The notes below the pieces were generated by a model that saw only the letters and a program-made list of their open reading frames with translations, did not search any database and had not been told where the DNA came from. A program made the position numbers and the translations under genes. From Sandaracinaceae bacterium (GTDB lineage Bacteria; Myxococcota_A; Polyangia; Polyangiales; JAFGIB01): a DNA stretch of 8,368 nt. This document shows, piece after piece, positions 1 through 6,071 of the stretch; the first letter of the stretch is position 1; the number at the start of each line of letters is the position of its first letter. Location of the stretch: assembly GCA_017881145.1 (NCBI GenBank), contig JADGRG010000399.1, positions 1 to 8,368 of the forward strand, in the 5' to 3' direction.

Positions 1-1
1 C

Positions 2-1225
2 TGCAGCGAGAGCCCGTTGCGAGGCAACTTCGGCCGCTTCGGCGCGGACCACATCGGCATCACACTCCCGGGCGCGCCCGATGCGGCCACCCGCTTGATC
101 GCCGCCGCGCGTGAAGCCGGCCTTGCCACTCGCGAGATTGCCGCGGAGGGCCTCGACCACGGGACCCTGGTGCCCCTGCACTTCGCGCACCAAGCGGGCT
201 GGGCTGGCCGCACCTTGCTGGTAGCGCTGCCCTACCCTGGCACCAGCACCGAAGCCTCGATGGGACGCGCCATCGCGCAAGCTGCAGGCGAAATGAATGA
301 ACGCTGGGCCATCCTCGCCTCGGGCGACATGAGCCACCGACTGATCCCGAGCGCACCTTCCGGATACCACCCGCGCGCCAAGGAATTCGATCGCACGTTC
401 AAAGCGCGCATCGACGCCGGTGACCTATCCGGAGCATGCGGGGTGGACCCTGACTTGCGCGAGATCGCTGCTGAAGACGTGGTGGATTCATGCACGGTGG
501 CTGCGGCAGCGGTCGACTACCAGAGTGACGGCCACCGCACCTACAGCTACGAAGGACCCTTCGGCGTGGGCTACTTGGAGGCCGTGCTCTACGAGGCTGC
601 ACCGCCGCGCGAGGGCGGCGCCAAGCTCCACGACGAGCGCAATCACAGCGAAGGACGCCCCTGGCAGAGCATGTTGCGACTCGCGCGCGAAGCGATCGCC
701 GCCAAGATCACGCATTCCGCGCTGCGACCGCAACGCTTGCCCATCCCCTGGAACAACCCGCAGGGTGTCTTCGTAACGCTGCGTGATAACCGCGGTGAGC
801 TGCGCGGTTGCATCGGTCACGTCGAAGCGCTCTATGGAACGCTGGCGGACGAGATCGCAGCCTGTGCGGCCGCGGCCGCCACGCAAGACACGCGCTTTGC
901 GAGGGTTTCTCCCAGCGAGCTGACAGAGCTCTCGATCGAGATCTCGCTGCTCAGCAAACCGGAGCTGGTGGCCGATCTCTCGCTCCTCGATCCCAAGCAA
1001 TACGGTGTCATCGTCTCGGCGGGGCGAGCGCGTGGCGTGCTGCTGCCTGATATCCCGGGCGTGGAGACCGCCGAGGAGCAGGTGCGCATCGCCGCTGCGA
1101 AGGGCCATCTGCCCGCGGGCCGGCCGTGGACGATCGAGCGCTTCACCGTGCACAAGCAAAGCGAGAGCGGTCTGCGCGAGCGCGAGGCTTCTGCAGGGCA
1201 GGGACAGCCGGTGCCCGATGAGTGA
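2..1225 (+). CDS. AmmeMemoRadiSam system protein A: LigB-like dioxygenase domain fused to AMMECR1 domain (5' partial)
   Basis: The reading frame is open from base 2, so the true start lies upstream. The first usable start in the window, TTG at 17, falls inside the domain and is probably not used. Residues are numbered from that TTG. Residues 1-195 are a class III extradiol dioxygenase (LigB-like) domain with LDHGTLVPL (46-54), ASGDMSHRL (101-109) and SYEGPFGVGYLEA (177-189). The N-terminal piece of this fold, including the usual first metal-binding His, is missing, roughly 50-60 residues. Residues 215-382 are an AMMECR1 domain with GVFVTLRDN (250-258), the signature LRGCIG (262-267), DTRF (291-294) and a conserved LLP...GVETAEEQ segment (342-355). 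This domain order is that of the bacterial AmmeMemoRadiSam protein A family, which usually occurs with a MEMO-like protein B and a radical SAM enzyme; those partners are not in the window. The molecular function is not established to my knowledge. The last 8 bases overlap pcm, suggesting cotranscription and translational coupling. Confidence 0.9.
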   Translation, partial: CSESPLRGNFGRFGADHIGITLPGAPDAATRLIAAAREAGLATREIAAEGLDHGTLVPLHFAHQAGWAGRTLLVALPYPGTSTEASMGRAIAQAAGEMNERWAILASGDMSHRLIPSAPSGYHPRAKEFDRTFKARIDAGDLSGACGVDPDLREIAAEDVVDSCTVAAAAVDYQSDGHRTYSYEGPFGVGYLEAVLYEAAPPREGGAKLHDERNHSEGRPWQSMLRLAREAIAAKITHSALRPQRLPIPWNNPQGVFVTLRDNRGELRGCIGHVEALYGTLADEIAACAAAAATQDTRFARVSPSELTELSIEISLLSKPELVADLSLLDPKQYGVIVSAGRARGVLLPDIPGVETAEEQVRIAAAKGHLPAGRPWTIERFTVHKQSESGLREREASAGQGQPVPDE

Positions 1226-1880
1226 CGCGCAGGCTGGCGAGCTGCGCCGCCACCAAATGGTGGAGCGGCAACTGCGTGCGCGTGGCATCCGCGATGAACG
1301 CGTCCTGGCCGCGATGGACAGCGTGCCACGGGAAGAGTTCGTTCCACCCTCGCACGTCTTTCGGGCCTACGACGACTGCGCGCTGCCTTTAGCGCACGGC
1401 CAGACCATCTCCCAGCCCTACATGGTGGCCAGAACCATCGAGCTGGCGCGGGTCGGTCCCGACGACATCGTGCTCGAAGTTGGCCTGGGCTCCGGCTACC
1501 AAGCGGCCGTGCTGGCTCGCCTTTGCGCACGCGTCTTTGGCATAGAGCTGCTCCCCGAGCTGGCAGCAAGCGCACGAGCAGCACTGGCGCGGATCAGCAC
1601 CCAAAACGTCGAAGTGCTGGTCGGCGACGGCTCCCTCGGGCATGCCGACGCGGCACCCTACGACGCCATCGTGGTCGCGGCTTCGGCGCCAGGCCTACCA
1701 CCTTCGCTCGTGGACCAACTGAAGCTCCACGGCAGGCTGGTCATTCCGATCCGCAACGCTGGCGTCGACAAGCTCACCGTGGTCGAGCGCACCCAGCACG
1801 GCCTCACCCGCACCGAGCACGAGAGCTGCGTGTACGTGCCATTGCGCGGCGCCGCCGGCTGGGCGGACGACGAAGTCTGA
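1218..1880 (+). CDS. pcm: Protein-L-isoaspartate O-methyltransferase
   Basis: This 220-residue cytoplasmic enzyme transfers a methyl group from S-adenosylmethionine to L-isoaspartyl residues, starting their repair to aspartate in aged proteins. Visible family features are SVPREEFVPP (35-44), the GQTISQPYMVA substrate-site segment with Ser65 (61-71), the SAM-binding motif I VLEVGLGSGYQ (85-95), an acidic end of strand 2 (GIELL, 108-112), GDGS (137-140), PYDAIVVAASAP (148-158), LVIPI (174-178) and the C-terminal VPLRGAAGW (207-215). Motif I has Leu in GLGSG where Thr or Cys is common, a minor variation. The length is typical. The ATG at 1218 is chosen because it starts the conserved domain and sits 8 bases inside the upstream gene; extending the frame further left would only run through the overlapping AMMECR1 gene. 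AGGGACAG around 1199-1206 is a possible ribosome site. The gene converges on the sigma-factor gene with a 29-base gap. Confidence 0.95.
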   Translation: MSDAQAGELRRHQMVERQLRARGIRDERVLAAMDSVPREEFVPPSHVFRAYDDCALPLAHGQTISQPYMVARTIELARVGPDDIVLEVGLGSGYQAAVLARLCARVFGIELLPELAASARAALARISTQNVEVLVGDGSLGHADAAPYDAIVVAASAPGLPPSLVDQLKLHGRLVIPIRNAGVDKLTVVERTQHGLTRTEHESCVYVPLRGAAGWADDEV

Positions 1881-1882
1881 GC

Positions 1883-1895
1883 CAACGCAGCGTTG
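1883..1895. terminator. Small hairpin between convergent genes, possible weak terminator
   Basis: A 5-bp stem (CAACG / CGTTG) closes a CAG loop in the 29-base gap between the stop codons of pcm and the sigma factor. There is no T-tract on either side, so it is not a classical intrinsic terminator. Its position and its resemblance to the hairpin at 5305-5323 are the only support. Confidence 0.25.
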
Positions 1896-1909
1896 TAGAG
1901 CTCAGCGCG

Positions 1910-3181
1910 TCAAGACGCGGCTGATTCTTGCTCGGCGTGCTCGAGCCGCTGGCGCATCTTGGCCAGCGCCAGCGCCTGGATCTGGCGGATGCGCTCGCGC
2001 GAAAGATTGTACATATCGCCGATCTCTTTGAGCGTGCGCTCTTCGCCGCCTTCGAAACCGAAGCGATAGCGCAGGATCTGTGCTTCGAAGGGCGAGAGGC
2101 CCTGCAGGAGCAGCAAGAGGTCTTGCTTGCGACCACCTTCCAGCACGCGGTCTTCGGCGCTGGTTTCGTCCTCGTAGCGCAAGAGGTCGACGAAGGTCCG
2201 ATCGCTGTCAGCGCCAACCGGAGCATCCAGAGAGAAATGGCCCTCGGTGGCGAGCTCCTCTGCCGCGAGCACCTTCTCCGCCGGCAAGCCAGTCTCTTCC
2301 ACCAACTGGGCCAGGGTCGGCCGCATGCCGGTTCGAGTGGCCATGGTGCGCTTGGCCCTCGCGACCCGAGCACGCGTCTCGAGAGCGTGGACCGGGAGCC
2401 GCACGATACGCCCCTTGTCGGCGAGCCCGCGGGTCAGCGCGTGGCGAATCCACCACGAAGCATAGGTGCTGAAGCGGAAGCCACGTCGATAGTCGAAGCG
2501 CTCGACAGCTTTGATCAGCCCGAGGTTGCCTTCCTGGATCAGGTCGGAAAGTGGCATGCGCTGCGTGCGTGCATAGCGTCGCGCCATGCTTACCACCAAG
2601 CGCAGATTCGCCGCGACGAAGCGGTCCTTGGCCTGCTGCTGGTCTCGACGCGAGCTCGCGATGTCCGCGAGATAACGCTGCGTTGCCTTGGTCAGCTTGG
2701 CCGGGCGCAGCCCTGCGAGATCGTCCTCGCCGCCAGAGCAGAGGTAGTGCGCAGCGGCGTGCGCCGCCTTCACTGCGCTGCGCTGGATGTCCACCTCGCG
2801 CAGCTTGGCAGCGAGACGCTCTGCCGCACGGTCATACCGCGCTCGGGTAGTGCGCGGCGCCTTGCTGCGCGCGGCACTTGGCGCGAGCCTAGCAAGGCGT
2901 TGCAGCTCGGCGGGAGGCCCCTCTTCCAGCTCGGCAAGCTCGCGATCCACGGCGTCCTTGATGGACGGAAACACCGCGGGCGAAGAAAGCAGGGCGCGCC
3001 AATAGGCAATCTCCAGCCGCTCGACGTCCTGCGCCAGAGCGATTTCCTCGTCGCGGGACAGCAGGCCGTAGGCCGAGAGGTCCGTCAGGTAGCGAGCCAG
3101 CGAGGCGTCGGATACGAGCTGGCTTACCATGCTCGTTGGGGCCGCGCTCTGGGCTTGAGGTTTATTGTTGGCGTTGCTCAT
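1910..3181 (-). CDS. RNA polymerase sigma factor, sigma-70 family (RpoD-like, no region 1.1)
   Basis: This 423-residue promoter-specificity subunit has region 1.2 at about 27-60 (SLARYLTDLSAYGLLSRDEE) and region 2 at about 185-262. Region 2 includes the core-binding DLIQEGNLGLIKAVERFD (213-230) and the melting/-10 helix FRFSTYASWWIRHALTR (235-251). Region 3 is at about 265-345, and region 4 at about 355-415 with the -35 helix SRERIRQIQ (394-402). Region 4.2 keeps the Arg, Glu and Gln that in E. coli sigma70 read TTGACA. In region 2.4 the Gln equivalent to E. coli Q437 is His246. About 120 residues (62-182) between 1.2 and 2.1 are Ala/Arg/Glu-rich, predicted helical and unlike the primary sigma non-conserved region. 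There is no acidic region 1.1, and the total length is well below primary RpoD, so a group 2 (alternative, RpoD-like) factor is more likely than the essential housekeeping factor. The ATG has AAAGGA 4 bases upstream. A likely own promoter lies about 120 bases upstream. Confidence 0.93.
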   Translation of the reverse strand: MSNANNKPQAQSAAPTSMVSQLVSDASLARYLTDLSAYGLLSRDEEIALAQDVERLEIAYWRALLSSPAVFPSIKDAVDRELAELEEGPPAELQRLARLAPSAARSKAPRTTRARYDRAAERLAAKLREVDIQRSAVKAAHAAAHYLCSGGEDDLAGLRPAKLTKATQRYLADIASSRRDQQQAKDRFVAANLRLVVSMARRYARTQRMPLSDLIQEGNLGLIKAVERFDYRRGFRFSTYASWWIRHALTRGLADKGRIVRLPVHALETRARVARAKRTMATRTGMRPTLAQLVEETGLPAEKVLAAEELATEGHFSLDAPVGADSDRTFVDLLRYEDETSAEDRVLEGGRKQDLLLLLQGLSPFEAQILRYRFGFEGGEERTLKEIGDMYNLSRERIRQIQALALAKMRQRLEHAEQESAAS

Positions 3182-3304
3182 GGCGTCCTTTGGGCAGAGG
3201 TTTCCCCCCGGAGGGTCGGCCGCGCTGGCTACCCACTGGTTTCCTCGAAAGCCCTCTCTCTCGACATATACAAGCGCCGGAAGGGCCTACTTGTTCCAGC
3301 GAGC

Positions 3305-3332
3305 AATATGGGGACGAGAAAAAACGTGTCAA
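3305..3332 (-). promoter_or_regulatory. Predicted promoter of the sigma-factor gene
   Basis: Read on the minus strand, a perfect -35 TTGACA (3332-3327) is followed by a 16-base spacer and CATATT (3310-3305), which matches TATAAT at 4 of 6 positions and has C at the -12 position. Transcription would start near 3298, giving an untranslated leader of about 117 bases before the ATG at 3181. The assignment comes from sequence match and position only. Confidence 0.5.
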
Positions 3333-3363
3333 GCCGTGGAGATAGCCGAGGCAGCCAAGAGCG

Positions 3364-3388
3364 CTGATATTGCCCAGCAATTTGTCAG
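3364..3388. repeat. Imperfect inverted repeat in the divergent sigma/acyltransferase spacer
   Basis: The arms are CTGA-T-ATTGC and GCAAT-TTG-TCAG around a central CCA: a 5-bp inner and a 4-bp outer match, with an asymmetric 1/3-base interruption. The site is centred about 78 bases upstream of the predicted sigma-factor transcription start and 76 bases upstream of the acyltransferase ATG. That position would suit a regulator acting on either gene. No known operator family is recognised. The rest of the 270-base spacer (3182-3451) shows no gene and no convincing forward promoter. Confidence 0.3.
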
Positions 3389-3451
3389 GGCCCGGGGAGC
3401 CCGGCGTGCCCGCGACGGCAGCGCGCGTAGATAGGCGTGGGGTACTTCCAT

Positions 3452-4288
3452 ATGCGTCTCGCGCACCGCGCCGTCCGAGCTGCCACCCGTTTGCTACTGC
3501 CCGTGGGGGAGTTGGCCGAGGTTGAGCGCCTCGCGCTCGACGACGCTGGCCACGGCTACGACGCCCTGGGTATGCACCGCGATTGGGTGGGGCTCGCGGC
3601 GGCCGTGCTTCTGCCCATGCACCGCTACTACTTCCGAGTGCAAGCACAGGGCGCTGAACACATTCCGCAGCACGGACCTGCGATTCTGGTCGCCAACCAC
3701 GGGGGAATGTTGCCGCTCGACGCAGCCATGCTTGGCTGCGATGTGTGGCTCCGAACCAGGCCGGCGCGCGTGCTGCGCCCCAGCACCGACTTCTTCGTGC
3801 CGCGCCTCCCCATCGTGGGAACGATCTTCTCGCGGATCGGGATGGCCAGTGGCACGCCGAGCAACGTTCGTCACCTGCTGCAACGCGGTGAGCTGGTGCT
3901 GGTCTTCCCCGAAGGCACGGCGGCCATCGGCAAGCCCAAGAGCGAGCGCTACCAGATCCAAAAGTGGAGCATCGGGCACGCGGAGCTAGCGCTGCGTTAC
4001 GGCGTGCCGGTCGTGCCGGTGGGCATCGTCGGTCCTGAGGAGCAGTGGCACGAGCTGACGCGCCTTACCCGCATTCCCCTCTTCGGCGCGCCTTACCTGC
4101 CGGTGCCGGTCAGCCTCGTGCCGTTGCCCGTGCGTTATCACATTCGTTATGGCTCGGCGCTGCACTTCGGCTCACCACACCCGCGTCCGGATCCCGAGCG
4201 CGTGGAACGAGCCGCGCAGACCACCCGAAAAGCCGTCGACAGCTTGATCGCCGGAGCTCTGCAGGAACGGAAAGGACTCTTCCTATGA
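3452..4288 (+). CDS. Lysophospholipid/diacylglycerol-type acyltransferase (PlsC-like, LPLAT superfamily)
   Basis: This 278-residue protein probably moves an acyl group from acyl-CoA or acyl-ACP to a lysophospholipid or glyceride-type acceptor at the inner membrane. Motif I is VANHGGMLPLD (80-90), with six rather than four residues between His83 and Asp90. That longer form is seen in the MGAT-like branch of the LPLAT superfamily rather than in classical PlsC. Motif III is VFPEGTAAIGKP (151-162), followed by the conserved Y-Q-I-Q-K-W stretch (167-172) and GVPVVPVGIVGPEE (184-197). An apolar segment around 47-55 and the Pro-rich hydrophobic 209-227 region may contact the membrane. The start is ambiguous: GTG at 3437 is in frame and adds five residues, but the ATG at 3452 has a GGGG tract 9 bases upstream and no site is well placed for the GTG. 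The stop overlaps the next ATG (ATGA), so the two products are likely made together. The acceptor cannot be told from sequence. Confidence 0.88.
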   Translation: MRLAHRAVRAATRLLLPVGELAEVERLALDDAGHGYDALGMHRDWVGLAAAVLLPMHRYYFRVQAQGAEHIPQHGPAILVANHGGMLPLDAAMLGCDVWLRTRPARVLRPSTDFFVPRLPIVGTIFSRIGMASGTPSNVRHLLQRGELVLVFPEGTAAIGKPKSERYQIQKWSIGHAELALRYGVPVVPVGIVGPEEQWHELTRLTRIPLFGAPYLPVPVSLVPLPVRYHIRYGSALHFGSPHPRPDPERVERAAQTTRKAVDSLIAGALQERKGLFL

Positions 4289-5298
4289 ACGACTCGGCCC
4301 GACGCGTTCTTGTGACGTTTGCCGGCACGGAGCTTGGGCGCGCGCTCGTCCGGGAGCTCTTGCGAGAGGCCTCGACCGAACGAGTGCTCGTGTTGGGCGC
4401 GAATCCATCGCTGCTACCTACAGGCGACGCAAGATTGATCTTCGCGCAAGCCGATGTGCACCGACGCCGCGACGTGTGGAAGCTGCTCTTGTCGCAGGCG
4501 CTCGACGAGCGCATCGACGCCATCGTGCACGACCCGCTCGAGCCAAGCGCAGATGCCGCACACCGCGGAGCTTGGCACGCCGACGTGTCGACCCTGCGAC
4601 AGCTGCTGCAACTCGCGGAAGAACACCCGACCATCCGCCACTTCGTGCTGCGTTCCTCGATCGAGGTCTATCGCGTCAGCGCCGAGCAACCGGTGCTGAT
4701 CGAAGAGGATCATCCACTACACCTGACGCGGCACATGGACGAACGCACTCGCTCGCTGCTCGAAGCGGACCTCTACACGTGCTCGCGCATTGCCCAAAGC
4801 CGCTTGCAGATCAGCGTGCTGCGCTGTGCCGAAGTGTTGTGGCCGAAGTGCGGCTCGGAGCTCTTCGACTACCTCTGCGCCCCCGTCTGCTTTCGTCCGC
4901 TCGGCTTCGATCCGATGTTGAACCTGCTGACTCCCGAAGACGCCAGCCTGGCGCTGCGCCTGGCACTGCAGGCCAGCGCGCGCGGGGTCTTCAACATCCC
5001 GGGCAAGGACACTCTGCCTCTCTCCGAGCTGGTCCATGCGCTGGGCCGCTTCGGGGTGGCGCTGCCGGGCACTCTGCTCTCGCCACTCTACCTGCTGCGC
5101 CGTGCGGCCACGCGCGCCGAGTTTCGCTACGCAGCGAACCGTGGGCGCTTCCACTACAGCGGCATTCTGAGCGGCGTCCGCGCCAAGCTCGAGCTCGGCT
5201 ACGCCCCGCGGGCAGGCCTCGAGTTCAAGACGTTGGGAAGAGAGGTCACCCAGCACACTCGGCGCTTCTTGCACGTGCCGGGTCGATTTCGGCCTTGA
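4285..5298 (+). CDS. NAD-dependent epimerase/dehydratase-like protein (extended SDR fold) with degenerate motifs
   Basis: This 337-residue protein has an extended-SDR layout: an N-terminal beta strand and turn VLVTFAGTELGRALV (8-22), an Asp (D57) after strand 3, SSIEVY (124-129) matching the usual SSxxVYG, LRCAEVLWP (179-187) where extended SDRs have LRP-x-x-VYGP, and GVFNIPG (234-240). The key motifs are changed. The TGxxGxxG loop reads TFAGTELG, losing the first two glycines. At the expected YxxxK position I read HMDER (150-154), which replaces both catalytic residues. Cofactor binding and redox chemistry are therefore doubtful; it may be a binding or regulatory SDR, or use another mechanism. 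The C-terminal half (260-337) is Arg-rich and basic. AAAGGA lies 8 bases before the ATG, and the start overlaps the acyltransferase stop, which points to a shared lipid-related job. The true substrate is unknown. Confidence 0.8.
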   Translation: MNDSARRVLVTFAGTELGRALVRELLREASTERVLVLGANPSLLPTGDARLIFAQADVHRRRDVWKLLLSQALDERIDAIVHDPLEPSADAAHRGAWHADVSTLRQLLQLAEEHPTIRHFVLRSSIEVYRVSAEQPVLIEEDHPLHLTRHMDERTRSLLEADLYTCSRIAQSRLQISVLRCAEVLWPKCGSELFDYLCAPVCFRPLGFDPMLNLLTPEDASLALRLALQASARGVFNIPGKDTLPLSELVHALGRFGVALPGTLLSPLYLLRRAATRAEFRYAANRGRFHYSGILSGVRAKLELGYAPRAGLEFKTLGREVTQHTRRFLHVPGRFRP

Positions 5299-5304
5299 AA
5301 CGCG

Positions 5305-5323
5305 CTGCAACGTCACGTTGCAG
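5305..5323. terminator. Hairpin between convergent genes, possible bidirectional terminator
   Basis: A perfect 8-bp stem (CTGCAACG / CGTTGCAG) with a TCA loop starts 7 bases after the SDR stop and ends 15 bases before the stop of the minus-strand oxidoreductase. No T-tract follows on either strand. Position and stem strength support a terminator or 3'-end stabiliser, but weakly. Confidence 0.45.
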
Positions 5324-5337
5324 GCCGGTGTGCGATC

Positions 5338-5745
5338 TCAGGACGGGGATGTCTGATCGTCCACTGTGACCTCGAGAATCAGCCTGCGACCCACTCGCCC
5401 TGCCAGCGTAGAGAGCAGCGTGCCCGCGCGCATCGTCCAGCCATACTTGCCATTGAGGGCGGCGTAGGCGCGTTCGATCCTCTCGGGCTCGTCATCGACT
5501 GCACGGCAGCGTCCCGGCAGCCAGCCACCCGAGACCTTGCCACGGACGTCGCAGCGGGCGACCTGGACCACCGGATTGCGCCGGATTCGCTTGACCTTGT
5601 AAGAGGTGCCGTCGGTGAAGATGACCAGCGTCGCGTCGAGCGTCGCAAACCACACCGGCGTGGCCACCGGCGTGCCGTCCTTCTTGTAGGAGCGCAGGCT
5701 CAGGTACTTGGCGCCTTCGAGCGAGCGTGGCACTTCGTAGGTCAT
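5338..5745 (-). CDS. PPOX-class/F420-dependent split beta-barrel oxidoreductase, Rv2061-like
   Basis: This small cytoplasmic protein of 135 residues has the flavin/F420-binding split-barrel fold. Visible signatures are AKYLSLRSYKKDGTPVATPV (12-31), WFATLDATLVIFTD (32-45), SYKVKRIRRNP (48-58), VQVARCDVRGKVSGGW (60-75) and a C-terminal strand LILEV (122-126). The K-D-G-T-P-V-x-T-P-V-W and S-x-K-V-K-R-I-R-x-N-P stretches are what I associate with the family annotated as PPOX class F420-dependent oxidoreductase. Whether this organism uses F420, FMN or heme with it is not shown. AGGAGG at 5757-5752 lies 6 bases before the ATG at 5745, and directly abuts the in-frame ATG at 5751, so the 5745 start is preferred; the choice changes only two residues. 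The frame stays open upstream to 6078, but that part is Arg/Ala-rich with no conserved features. The gene stands alone, convergent with the SDR and divergent from the nucleotidase. Confidence 0.85.
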   Translation of the reverse strand: MTYEVPRSLEGAKYLSLRSYKKDGTPVATPVWFATLDATLVIFTDGTSYKVKRIRRNPVVQVARCDVRGKVSGGWLPGRCRAVDDEPERIERAYAALNGKYGWTMRAGTLLSTLAGRVGRRLILEVTVDDQTSPS

Positions 5746-5751
5746 GCGCAT

Positions 5752-5757
5752 CCTCCT
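5752..5757 (-). promoter_or_regulatory. Strong Shine-Dalgarno site that fixes the oxidoreductase start
   Basis: On the minus strand AGGAGG is followed by ATGCGCATG. The first ATG touches the site and leaves no spacing; the second is 6 bases away, near optimal. This is the strongest ribosome site in the window. Confidence 0.75.
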
Positions 5758-6071
5758 GTGCTGACCTCGTCTCGCGAGCCACGCCTGCCTGCAGGCGCCG
5801 CGATCCGATGCCAGTGCTGCGGTATAGTACACCGAAACCGCCGCGCCCGGAGTGTGCCCTGTTTCCTCGACACCGCCGCGCTCACTTCCGTTGCCGCACT
5901 GGCCGCCGTGATGCAGCTGCGCTACTTGCCGTGGCGCGATGGCTTGCTCGGCAACCGCAGCCGCGAGAGATCGCCCGATCGCAGGCTCGGCTCGCGGAAC
6001 GCCATATTCCAGGGATCGAGGCGCGGCATGGGGTTGAACCGCTTCCTGTGCACGGGCAGGATGGCCCGCAC
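5758..6071. other. Divergent intergenic region between oxidoreductase and 5'-nucleotidase genes
   Basis: No convincing gene is seen here: reading frames remain open on both strands but are Arg-rich and lack recognisable motifs. A TATAGT hexamer at 5823-5828 on the plus strand (5 of 6 to TATAAT; on the minus strand TACTAT at 5829-5824) is the only AT-rich spot, but neither strand has a matching -35. A short hairpin (CGCCTG / CAGGCG, 5782-5797) lies in the leader of the minus-strand gene. AGGA at 6058-6061 probably serves the nucleotidase ATG. Confidence 0.4.

Noticed and set aside
488..1584. Long minus-strand frames over the AMMECR1 and pcm genes
   Set aside because: They are Arg/Ala-rich shadows without motifs, lying under well-identified plus-strand domains.
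1928..3367. 479-codon open frame antisense to the sigma factor
   Set aside because: The opposite strand encodes a full, motif-complete sigma factor. The antisense frame is open because of GC-rich codon use and shows no domain.
4476..5369. 297-codon plus-strand frame over the SDR gene
   Set aside because: It is an out-of-frame shadow; the 4285-5298 frame carries the SDR landmarks and the coupled start.
5727..6071. N-terminal extension of the 5'-nucleotidase
   Set aside because: The in-frame upstream part overlaps the oxidoreductase start, is Arg-rich, and the family begins near VFANRTLNL.
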